DNA of 50,667 nucleotides from Petrocella sp. FN5. GTDB lineage: Bacteria > Bacillota > Clostridia > Lachnospirales > Vallitaleaceae. The translations under genes were made by a program, and so were the position numbers. Below, in pieces: positions 35,742 through 42,888 of this stretch (its first letter is position 1; each line of letters starts with the position of its first letter). The stretch covers positions 1-50,667 of the forward strand of contig NZ_JARGDP010000015.1 in assembly GCF_029210395.1 (NCBI RefSeq). Reading direction: 5' to 3'. Under the pieces are notes generated by a model, which saw only the letters and a program-made list of their open reading frames with translations, made no database searches and was not told the DNA's origin.

Positions 35742-36794
35742 TTACATTCTTCTTTCAAGATTCGCCGGATCTTGGGCAAAGGTCAAGGCGTCATCTCTAG
35801 ATATACTGGCGGTTCTAAGAAGTTCTAAAATAGCATCATCCATGGTTTGCATGCCCAATCTTTTATTGGTCTGCATAATGGATAGAATCTGATGGGTTTT
35901 GTTTTCACGAATCAGATTACGTACTGCCGGATTGGCATGCATCACTTCAAAAGCCGCACATCGTCCTTTACCATCTAGGGTTGGTAAGAGTTGTTGAGAT
36001 ACGACCGCGGTTAGTACCGCAGATAGTTGAACACGTACCTGTTGTTGCTGATGGGGTGGGAAAACATCTATAATCCTGTCAATGGTGTTGGTTGCACCGA
36101 TGGTATGTAGGGTCGATAAAACAAGATGGCCGGTCTCGGCTGCTGTTATGGCAATGGCAATGGTTTCAAGGTCTCGCATCTCGCCGACAAGAATCACATC
36201 CGGATCTTGTCTTAGGGCCGCTCTTAAGGCGTTGGCGTAACTAAAAGTGTCCAGTCCAATCTCTCTTTGATTAACGATGCTCTTTTTGTGCTTGTGCAAA
36301 TACTCTATAGGGTCTTCAAGGGTAATAACATGTGCGCTTCTAAGTTGATTGATTTCATTAATAAAAGACGCCAAGGTTGTGGATTTACCACTTCCTGTTG
36401 GTCCTGTTACCAGAACCAGGCCTCTTTTCTTTGTATACAGGTCTTGAATGGAGCTTGGCATACCTAGTACTGTGGGACTTGGTATCTCCGAACCAACAAG
36501 ACGAAAGGCTGCCGCAACGGAGCCTCTCTGCATAAATGCATTTACCCTAAAACGTCCTAAACTGGGTATAGCAAAGGAGAAGTCAACTTCTCCGTTTTTA
36601 TCAAAAACTTTTCTTTGTTCTTCCAACATAATTGGGAGAATCAGCGCCTTAGATGTTTCAGGCAACATCATATCGTAAGGTAGGTATTCAAGGTCGCCAT
36701 TGACCCTTAATATGGGCGGAACACCTACTGTTATGTGCACATCGGAAGCTTTTTTATCTTTGGCTAGGCCAAGAAGTTCTTCTATGGTAATCAT
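35742..36794 (-). CDS. pilT: Twitching motility retraction ATPase PilT
   Basis: A hexameric ATPase that depolymerises the pilus. Walker A GPTGSGKS is at residues 131-138, the Asp box is ITLEDPIEYLHKHKKSIVNQRE, Walker B is DVILVGEMRD, and the His box is GHLVLSTLHT. The retraction signature AIRNLIRE appears as AVRNLIRE (residues 290-297), which separates PilT from PilB. At 350 aa it is complete. It follows pilB by 22 bp. Confidence 0.96.
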   Translation of the reverse strand: MITIEELLGLAKDKKASDVHITVGVPPILRVNGDLEYLPYDMMLPETSKALILPIMLEEQRKVFDKNGEVDFSFAIPSLGRFRVNAFMQRGSVAAAFRLVGSEIPSPTVLGMPSSIQDLYTKKRGLVLVTGPTGSGKSTTLASFINEINQLRSAHVITLEDPIEYLHKHKKSIVNQREIGLDTFSYANALRAALRQDPDVILVGEMRDLETIAIAITAAETGHLVLSTLHTIGATNTIDRIIDVFPPHQQQQVRVQLSAVLTAVVSQQLLPTLDGKGRCAAFEVMHANPAVRNLIRENKTHQILSIMQTNKRLGMQTMDDAILELLRTASISRDDALTFAQDPANLERRM

Positions 36795-36816
36795 ACATCA
36801 TCCTCCTTGATCGACA

Positions 36817-38517
36817 TTAATCTGTGCCATAGGCTATTCTAAGCAGTTCATCTACGGTGGTAATGCCATCCATGACCAACCGAGTTGCGTTGAATTTCAA
36901 GGTTTTCATACCTGCGTTCATAGCTACCTTTCTAATATCGTCAGCATTGCCTCTTTTATTAATGATATCCCGTATCTCATGGGCAACAGGCATAATCTCA
37001 TATACACCGATACGACCCATATAGCCGGTATGGTTACATACATGACAGCCAACGGCTTTGTAGAGTTGTATTTCTTCCTCTACGGGTAGGTTGATAATAC
37101 TTTTTTCAAATTCTGTTGCCGGCGCTTTGGCGCGGCACTTGGGACAAAGCCTTCTGACCAAACGTTGGGCGATGACACCTACAACAGATGCCCCAATTAA
37201 GAAGGGCTCTATACCCATATCCATTAAACGGGTAATGGAACTTGGTGCATCATTGGTATGCAAGGTACTAACAACAAGGTGACCTGTAACGGATGCCTTG
37301 ACCGCTATTTCAGCCGTTTCACCGTCTCGAATCTCTCCAATCATAATAACATCCGGATCTTGTCGTAAGATGGATCTTAGAGCCGATGCAAAGCTTAGAC
37401 CGGCCTTTACATTCACTTGTACCTGATTGATTCCTTGAATCTGAGACTCAACCGGGTCTTCTACCGTAACGATATTAATCTCTTCGTCGTTGATTTCGTT
37501 AAGGGCTGTATATAAGGTTGTAGACTTACCACTCCCTGTTGGTCCGGTTACGAGAATAATGCCGTAGGGGTTGCTCAAAATATTTTCAAATTTCTCAAGG
37601 TCATCTTTGAAAAGACCCAGTTCACTTTTACCTTTGTTAAAGCCTTCTTTGGAATTAATCCGCATAACCACTTTTTCACCATAAGTGGTAGGAAGGCTGG
37701 ACACCCGTATATCATACTCCAAACGGTCTACGGTGATTGAGATACGGCCGTCTTGTGGTTTTCTTTTTTCGGCTATGTCCATACCGCCCATGATCTTGAT
37801 TCTTGCCACAATAGCGGATAGTAAGGAGGTTTCGTATTCAAAGAGTTGCTTCAAGTTGCCGTCGATCCGGTATCTGACGCGAATTCTCTTCTCATAAGGT
37901 TCAATGTGGACGTCACTGGCTCTATTGTGAACCCCTTGTTCCAATATGGTGTTTACCAACTTTACAATAGGGGCATTCTTAACGGCGGAATCGGATGCAC
38001 CTTCAAGGTCTTGAAGTCCTTGATCGATTTCCGAGGTGTGTTCTGCTTTGTATTGCTCTGCCGCTTGATTGGCTTGTTCTTTACCATAATGTAAATCAAT
38101 GGCTTTTAAGACTTGTTCCTCTGTTGCTAACATAGGAATAATATCTTTACCTGAGAAGATGCGCACATCATCAATGGCAAAAATATTAAGGGGGTCTTCC
38201 ATGGCCACATATAATTCAGTTTCTGTAATCTTTATGGGTATCAAAAGATGACGTCTGGCCAGTGTTTCTGTAATGACACCGGTCGCGTCTTTATCTATGT
38301 TATATTCTGTTAAATCGACATAAGGAATACCAAGTTGATATTCCAGAACTTCATTAATGTTTTGCTTGGTAACGTAACCAAGACTAATAAGGGTTTCACC
38401 GATCTTGCCACCATCTGATTTTTGATGACTGAGTGCGGTTTGAAGTTGTTCCTCCGTGATAATACCGTACTGCAACAACAAGTCCCCAATACGCAACTTC
38501 TTCTTGAAATTCCTCAA
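36817..38517 (-). CDS. pilB: Type IV pilus extension ATPase PilB (GspE family)
   Basis: The ATPase that drives pilin polymerisation. The N-terminus is a MshEN-type domain with two consecutive 24-residue motifs: RIGDLLLQYGIITEEQLQTAL (from residue 9, 21 residues in, shown in part) and KIGETLISLGYVTKQNI (from residue 38). Such domains bind cyclic di-GMP in relatives. The motor has Walker A GPTGSGKS at 325-332, Walker B DVIMIGEIRDGE and the tetracysteine zinc site C458/C461/C491/C494. At 566 aa it is complete. First gene of the pilus cluster. Confidence 0.95.
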   Translation of the reverse strand: MRNFKKKLRIGDLLLQYGIITEEQLQTALSHQKSDGGKIGETLISLGYVTKQNINEVLEYQLGIPYVDLTEYNIDKDATGVITETLARRHLLIPIKITETELYVAMEDPLNIFAIDDVRIFSGKDIIPMLATEEQVLKAIDLHYGKEQANQAAEQYKAEHTSEIDQGLQDLEGASDSAVKNAPIVKLVNTILEQGVHNRASDVHIEPYEKRIRVRYRIDGNLKQLFEYETSLLSAIVARIKIMGGMDIAEKRKPQDGRISITVDRLEYDIRVSSLPTTYGEKVVMRINSKEGFNKGKSELGLFKDDLEKFENILSNPYGIILVTGPTGSGKSTTLYTALNEINDEEINIVTVEDPVESQIQGINQVQVNVKAGLSFASALRSILRQDPDVIMIGEIRDGETAEIAVKASVTGHLVVSTLHTNDAPSSITRLMDMGIEPFLIGASVVGVIAQRLVRRLCPKCRAKAPATEFEKSIINLPVEEEIQLYKAVGCHVCNHTGYMGRIGVYEIMPVAHEIRDIINKRGNADDIRKVAMNAGMKTLKFNATRLVMDGITTVDELLRIAYGTD

Positions 38518-38584
38518 TTTGATTACTCCCTCTTTTTAAGTTCTCTCACATATGAACCCGAATTGATGCTACCAGTAACTACCG

Positions 38585-39826
38585 TCAAGCTTCACCTTGA
38601 TCTGCCGGTCTTCTAATGATTTCATTGGGTAAGATTTCAAAGTCGACTTCTATCCAGATGTCTTGTTTAGGATGCGGCGCTTCCTTGACGATTTCTCCTT
38701 CTATATTGTACATCGTATTTACAATAAATTCAATATTTTTACCATTTGTTTTAAGAACTTCTAAAGTATCGCCTACTACGAACTTATTTCTTTGTTGAAT
38801 ATGAGCCAACTTTTTAATAGGGTCATAGTCCATGCCCTTACCTACAAAGGTATAACTTCGGGTATAAGTGTTGCTTGTATAAATCTGTTCATCACCATCC
38901 GGTTTATTAAAATAAAACCCGCTTGTAAACTGCCTATGGGTGCATTTACGTACTTCTGCCTCGTAGTAGGCTAACTTAGCGGCGTATACATCAGGATCAT
39001 AAAAAAAGTCATCTATGGCTTCACGCCAAGTTTTTGTGACGGTTGCCACATAAAGAGCTGTCTTCATTCGACCTTCTATCTTAAAGCTATCTATCCCTGA
39101 AGCCACCAATTTGTCAATATGGCTAATCATACATAGGTCCTTAGAATTGTAGATATACGTGCCTCGCTCGTTCTCATATACCGGCATGTATTCCCCCGGT
39201 CTGGTTTCCTCCACTAAATGATAGGTCCAACGACAAGGATGGGTACAAGCTCCTTTGTTGGCATCTTTTCCACTCATATAATTGCTAAGCAGACATCTGC
39301 CTGAGTAGGATATACACATAGCCCCATGAACAAAGGCTTCAAAGTCAAGGGTCTCCGGTACTTTATCCTTGGCAAAACGTATTTCATCAAGAGACAACTC
39401 TCTTGCTACCACCACTCTTTTAACCCCTTGTTGATGCCAAAACTGCATGGTGGCATAATTGGTATTATTGGCTTGAGTGCTCAAATGGAATTCCATATCC
39501 GGCATGACTTCTTTGGCTACCATGAGCATCCCCGGATCCGCTATAATAACACCATCCGGTTTAATTTCAAGCAGCTCTTCAAAGTAAGCCCTTGCCTGAT
39601 CCACATCTTCGTTATGAGCGATGATGTTGGCTGTTACATAGACTTTAACCCCATATTGATGGGCATAAGCTATGCCTTGAATCATTTTTTCTTGATCAAA
39701 ATTTTTGGCCTTTGCTCTAAGTCCAAAGGCTTCGCCACCTATATAAACGGCATCTGCACCATAGGCAACGGCTATATATAGATTTTCCAAGCTTCCTGCC
39801 GGAATTAATAATTCTGGTTTATTCAT
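38585..39826 (-). CDS. U32 family peptidase-like protein (TrhP/YrrO-like)
   Basis: A 413-aa U32 family protein. Members such as TrhP and its Bacillus counterparts take part in 5-hydroxyuridine formation at tRNA position 34, although the family was first described as a collagenase. Family signatures are PELLIPAGSLENLYIAVAYGADAVYIGG and the cysteine-containing stretch AMCISYSGRCLLSNYMSGKDANKGACTHPCRW (Cys spacing conserved), which may bind an iron-sulfur cluster. It overlaps trmR by 8 bp. The adjacent tRNA wobble-uridine methyltransferase supports the tRNA role. Confidence 0.88.
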   Translation of the reverse strand: MNKPELLIPAGSLENLYIAVAYGADAVYIGGEAFGLRAKAKNFDQEKMIQGIAYAHQYGVKVYVTANIIAHNEDVDQARAYFEELLEIKPDGVIIADPGMLMVAKEVMPDMEFHLSTQANNTNYATMQFWHQQGVKRVVVARELSLDEIRFAKDKVPETLDFEAFVHGAMCISYSGRCLLSNYMSGKDANKGACTHPCRWTYHLVEETRPGEYMPVYENERGTYIYNSKDLCMISHIDKLVASGIDSFKIEGRMKTALYVATVTKTWREAIDDFFYDPDVYAAKLAYYEAEVRKCTHRQFTSGFYFNKPDGDEQIYTSNTYTRSYTFVGKGMDYDPIKKLAHIQQRNKFVVGDTLEVLKTNGKNIEFIVNTMYNIEGEIVKEAPHPKQDIWIEVDFEILPNEIIRRPADQGEA

Positions 39827-40481
39827 TTTTGCTCCTTTTTCTCACACTGACCGTGGCACCATCTGCAATCGGTAAAATAGATGTTGTCAACGCCTCGTTA
39901 TATGATAGGGTTTTTAAAAATTCACGCATCCGACTATGGATGGTTCTTTGCCTTCTTGGTACAGCGTATCTTGATTTGGCCACCAGTCCGTCTTGCAAAA
40001 CATTATCCGCAACAAGGATACCACCTTCTTCTAGAAGTCTCATGACATCTTCATAAAAGTTCATATATTGGCCTTTGGCTGCGTCCATAAATATCATATC
40101 AAAAGGTTCTTTTAAGTCTTTTAGAACTTCTACTGCATCCCCTTGGATTATGGTAATGCTTTTTTCTAAGTCGAATTTTTTAATGTTGGTCCTGGCTTCT
40201 TGAAGCATCTTCTCGGATTTTTCTAGGGTTGTGATTTGAGGCGGCGGGTCTATTGCCAAGGACATAATAATCGATGAATAGCCTATGGCTGTTCCGATTT
40301 CCAGAATCCTTTTCGGTTGGTTCATTACAACCATAAGTCGTAAAAAGTCTTCCATCTCATGTTTGATGATGGGTATGTTGTTGGTTGTTGCTTCTTGATA
40401 AAGGGCTTCTAGTTTACTTTCACGTTCCGGTGTTACAGATGCTAAATAGGCTCTAATATCTGGATTGGTAATCGGCATCAT
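39819..40481 (-). CDS. trmR: O-methyltransferase, TrmR (YrrM)-like tRNA 5-hydroxyuridine methyltransferase
   Basis: A class I SAM-dependent methyltransferase of the catechol-O-methyltransferase-like family. SAM-binding residues are seen in PKRILEIGTAIGYSSIIMSLA and the metal/substrate residues in FDMIFMDAAKGQYMNFYED and GGILVADNVLQDG. In Bacillus, TrmR methylates 5-hydroxyuridine 34 of tRNA to 5-methoxyuridine, and its gene sits before yrrN/yrrO as here. At 220 aa it is normal. AGGAG precedes the start. Confidence 0.87.
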   Translation of the reverse strand: MMPITNPDIRAYLASVTPERESKLEALYQEATTNNIPIIKHEMEDFLRLMVVMNQPKRILEIGTAIGYSSIIMSLAIDPPPQITTLEKSEKMLQEARTNIKKFDLEKSITIIQGDAVEVLKDLKEPFDMIFMDAAKGQYMNFYEDVMRLLEEGGILVADNVLQDGLVAKSRYAVPRRQRTIHSRMREFLKTLSYNEALTTSILPIADGATVSVRKRSKNE

Positions 40482-40516
40482 CGTCCTGGCTCCTTTTGTC
40501 TTGACTTATCTCTAGT

Positions 40517-40545
40517 AAAGGGATTGTCATTATGACAATCCCTTT
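40517..40545. promoter_or_regulatory. Perfect palindrome upstream of trmR
   Basis: AAAGGGATTGTCAT at 40517-40530 is followed, after one base, by its exact complement at 40532-40545. It lies 36 bp before the trmR start and could be a terminator for the transcript from mltG and the repeat array, or an operator. No clear T-run follows on the minus strand. Confidence 0.5.
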
Positions 40546-40652
40546 ATGTTTAGAGAGGTTTATTACTTTCATCCTTAACTTGTGGATTACCATCGCTAAG
40601 TAATTCTATGTTGGGGCTATCTCTGGCCAACTTTACTTTCCCAAAGAATTTA

Positions 40653-40729
40653 TTTCATAAGAAAGTTTTTCTTCTATGCATCATGTCTTGAAGACTGACA
40701 TGATGCTTTAGTGATACCTTCTTATGAAA
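40653..40729. mobile_element. Small palindromic insertion inside the repeat array
   Basis: Within the first, interrupted repeat unit lies a 77-bp element with terminal inverted repeats TTTCATAAGAA (40653-40663) and TTCTTATGAAA (40719-40729). It encloses a second perfect 10-bp inverted repeat, GCATCATGTC (40678-40687) with GACATGATGC (40697-40706). The other copies lack this part. It has the form of a miniature palindromic element; no coding capacity. Confidence 0.55.
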
Positions 40730-40739
40730 CAGTTAGAAA

Positions 40740-40802
40740 TATGAGCGAAGCTCATAACGAGGCAAAGCCTCTTTTCTCGAGCTCTTGGCTGGCAAGCCAG
40801 CC
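40740..40802. repeat. Cluster of three short hairpins
   Basis: Three adjacent perfect stems with very small loops: TATGAGC-GAA-GCTCATA (40740-40756), GAGGC-AAA-GCCTC (40759-40771) and GGCTGGC-AA-GCCAGCC (40787-40802). The third recurs in every 129-bp unit, the first two only here. The pattern resembles REP-type palindromes. Confidence 0.5.
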
Positions 40803-41011
40803 TAATCCACCGCGGATGTTTCTCATCCTTAACTTGTGGATTACCATCGCTAAGTAATTCTATGTTGGGGCTATCTCTGGCCAACTTTACTTTCCCAAAG
40901 AATTTCTAAGCTCTTGGCTGGCAAGCCAGCCTAATCCACCGCGGATGTTTCTCATCCTTAACTTGTGGATTACCATCGCTAAGTAATTCTATGTTGGGGC
41001 TATCTCTGGCC

Positions 41012-41138
41012 AACTTTACTTTCCCAAAGAATTTCTAAGCTCTTGGCTGGCAAGCCAGCCTAATCCACCGCGGATGTTTCTCATCCTTAACTTGTGGATT
41101 ACCATCGCTAAGTAATTCTATGTTGGGAAAGTAAAGTT
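41012..41138. mobile_element. 127-bp element with 14-bp perfect terminal inverted repeats
   Basis: AACTTTACTTTCCC (41012-41025) and its exact complement GGGAAAGTAAAGTT (41125-41138) bound one unit of the array. The right repeat includes the first two bases of the mltG stop codon region (41137-41139). This may be the original element from which the 129-bp array grew, with the right terminal repeat replaced by a GGCTATCTCTGGCC linker in the other units. Confidence 0.5.
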
Positions 41139-42219
41139 AATAATTAAATGTATTCGTGTATTTGGACTTGTCGTTGACGTGGTCGTTGTAGTCTGAGTTG
41201 AATTCGTGGGTGCTGGATCCATCGTCTTTTAATACAAAGTATAGATAGTCGTTGTCGTCTGGATATAAGGCTGCATTTATAGCACCTGCACCTGGATTGG
41301 CTATGGGTCCTATTGGAAGCCCTGGGTGGATGTAGGTGTTGTATGGTGATGGGGTTTCAAGGTCACTGTAGAGTAACCTGCTTCTGTGCTTGTCCAATAC
41401 ATATAGAACGGATGAACACATCTGAAGCTTCATATCAATCTCTAGCCTGTTGTGAATTATACCGGATACTATGACCTGCTCACTTGGCTCAACCACTTCT
41501 TTTTCAATAATGGAAGCTATGGTTATGACCTGATCTACCGTTAAACCTAATGCTTCTGCTCTTTCATAGTATTCCTCTGTCCATATCTTGTCCATCTGAT
41601 CAAACATGGTACTAATCACGTCTACCGCTGTTGCGTCGGCATAGATTTCATAGGTACTTGGAAACAGATAACCTTGATATCTAATATTTCGAACGCTGCT
41701 ATCTGGTACACTTTCTAAAAATCTGTAACCCCAGTTGGTATTATCTAGGGCATCAAAAAATTCTTTTCTTGTACATATACCTTGTTTTTCTAATGATTCA
41801 GCTGTTTTTGCTAAGGTAAGACCTTCTACTATAGTGAAGGTCTTAGTCTCCCTTTTTGCACCTTCTGTCATTAGTATTTTCATGATGTCTTCTTCACTCA
41901 TAGCTGTGCTTAAAGTATAGTCACCATATTGAAATTTACCGTCATTGCCGTCAAATTTGGCTTTCATTCTAAAAAACAAGGTACTACCAATCAAACCATT
42001 TTCTTCTAAGATACCTGCAATGGTTTCCGTTGTGGCGCCTTTGGGTATGACCAAGCTTACGTTTCGAACTTCATGGTTGCCACTGGGGGTTTTGCCCAAT
42101 AGATCATACGCTTCTGCAAAAGCCCAATTACCTGCTTTTATCAATATGGCGATTGCCAACACAATAAAAACACCTCTAATAACCCACTGCATGATTTCTC
42201 CAAATATTTTTTTTACCAT
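41137..42219 (-). CDS. mltG: Endolytic murein transglycosylase MltG
   Basis: MltG cleaves nascent glycan strands and so limits their length. After a basic cytoplasmic N-terminus comes one membrane helix (WVIRGVFIVLAIAILIKAG), then a LysM-like region and the YceG catalytic domain with ITIASIIEKEVVEPSEQ (catalytic Glu) and PYNTYIHPGLPIGPIANPG. I favour the ATG at 42219, since AAAGGTG is five bases upstream, giving 360 aa; a TTG at 42267 with GGAGTG is the longer option. The stop codon overlaps the inverted repeat of the element downstream. Confidence 0.92.
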   Translation of the reverse strand: MVKKIFGEIMQWVIRGVFIVLAIAILIKAGNWAFAEAYDLLGKTPSGNHEVRNVSLVIPKGATTETIAGILEENGLIGSTLFFRMKAKFDGNDGKFQYGDYTLSTAMSEEDIMKILMTEGAKRETKTFTIVEGLTLAKTAESLEKQGICTRKEFFDALDNTNWGYRFLESVPDSSVRNIRYQGYLFPSTYEIYADATAVDVISTMFDQMDKIWTEEYYERAEALGLTVDQVITIASIIEKEVVEPSEQVIVSGIIHNRLEIDMKLQMCSSVLYVLDKHRSRLLYSDLETPSPYNTYIHPGLPIGPIANPGAGAINAALYPDDNDYLYFVLKDDGSSTHEFNSDYNDHVNDKSKYTNTFNY

Positions 42220-42273
42220 ATTTTCACCTTTTTGTTTTTGTTTTTTCGGATTACTTTTATTTTCCAATATACA

Positions 42274-42627
42274 TCACTCCTGTAAAAAATCTAAATCAAA
42301 ATCAACTTCTGCAGCAAATGTATTGAGTATATCCGTAAGCATTTTTGACACTTTCAGCTCTGCTTCAAGAAAGGATTTTACAATGGCTTCGTTTAATAAA
42401 TCATTGTTTTGAGACCTTAAGTTTAGTAGATTCTCATAAGCATTAAAATACCCATACTTATGTCCTGCTTGAATTTCAAAAGATTTACGTCTAAATGCAT
42501 CCACCTGGGCTTTTAGTTTTGGTTGTCGTTCTAAAATGGATTTATAATTAAGGTAATCCACATATGCTTCGGTTTTCTTGATGCGCTCAATGTATGCTTT
42601 TGTCTCATTCATTAAGTTTTCATTCAT
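42274..42627 (-). CDS. YlbF family regulator
   Basis: A 117-aa, fully helical protein of the YlbF/YmcA (DUF964) family. In Bacillus, YlbF acts with YmcA and YaaT as a modulator of RNase Y and of sporulation, competence and biofilm programmes. The segment LKAQVDAFRRKSFEIQ and the flanking long helices match the family. Which partner proteins exist here is unknown. It lies just upstream of mltG and has a consensus promoter. Confidence 0.8.
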   Translation of the reverse strand: MNENLMNETKAYIERIKKTEAYVDYLNYKSILERQPKLKAQVDAFRRKSFEIQAGHKYGYFNAYENLLNLRSQNNDLLNEAIVKSFLEAELKVSKMLTDILNTFAAEVDFDLDFLQE

Positions 42628-42662
42628 ACTATCACCTACAAATTCATATTTGACCTTCTATC

Positions 42663-42691
42663 ATTATAACCACTCTTTATTCATGTGTCAA
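42663..42691 (-). promoter_or_regulatory. Promoter of ylbF-mltG
   Basis: An exact TTGACA (42691-42686), a 17-base spacer and an exact TATAAT (42668-42663) on the minus strand, about 35 bp before the ylbF start. The -35 context, GTTTTGACAC, again resembles the ends of the MITE-like elements. Confidence 0.85.
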
Positions 42692-42716
42692 AACTAATAA
42701 CTTTGACCGGTATTAA

Positions 42717-42749
42717 TTTAGGGAATTTTATATTCTAAAATTCCCTAAA
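42717..42749 (-). terminator. Hairpin terminator candidate after rnj
   Basis: A perfect 14-bp stem, TTTAGGGAATTTTA (42717-42730) with its complement at 42736-42749, and a five-base loop. It is AT-rich apart from GGG/CCC and lacks a clean T-run. The MITE-like element at 42754-42870 lies between it and the rnj stop codon. Confidence 0.5.
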
Positions 42750-42753
42750 GGTT

Positions 42754-42870
42754 GGTTACAGTGTCAAAACGATATCGTTGAACTTATACATACAAATATA
42801 GTTTTGATTGTATCAAGGTAACCTATATGTTGGATGCAATTTAGAGCAACTTACTTTTGACACTTTAACC
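42754..42870. repeat. MITE-like palindromic element, full length (117 bp)
   Basis: It begins GGTTACAGTGTCAAAAC and ends with the near-complement TTTTGACACTTTAACC. Inside are GTTGAACTTATACATACAA and TAACCTATATGTTGGATG, which also occur in the copy at 46247-46364. Over its whole length the two copies align with roughly one gap. No ORF. It lies 18 bp beyond the rnj stop codon. Confidence 0.75.
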
Positions 42871-42888
42871 GAGGTTTGTACTTTGGAA

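Larger units (their letters stand above)
40570..41138. repeat. Tandem array of structured 129-bp repeats between trmR and mltG
   Basis: Full units at 40781-40909 and 40910-41038 look identical base for base. A third, cut short, runs 41039-41127, and an 84-bp part of a unit stands at 40570-40653. Each unit holds several perfect stems, for example in the first: GGCTGGC/GCCAGCC (40787-40802), TAATCCAC/GTGGATTA (40803-40810 with 40836-40843) around GGATG/CATCC, and AATTCT...GTTGG/CCAAC...AGAATT (40856-40904). No ORF or known RNA family is recognised. The identity of copies points to recent amplification. Confidence 0.85.

Noticed and set aside
39326-39781. A 151-codon plus-strand ORF
   Set aside because: It is antisense to the well-conserved U32 gene and has no family resemblance or ribosome binding site.
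40740-40802. Cyclic di-GMP (GEMM) riboswitch, suggested by GAGGCAAAGCCTC
   Set aside because: Only this short piece resembles the aptamer; the other conserved blocks are missing and the site is not before a suitable gene on the matching strand.
40570-41138. CRISPR array
   Set aside because: Units are 129 bp and identical throughout, with no alternation of short repeats and unique spacers, and no cas genes are near.
40570-41138. Integron attC sites or cassette array
   Set aside because: The palindromes lack the attC core sites, no cassette ORFs lie between them, and no integrase is present.
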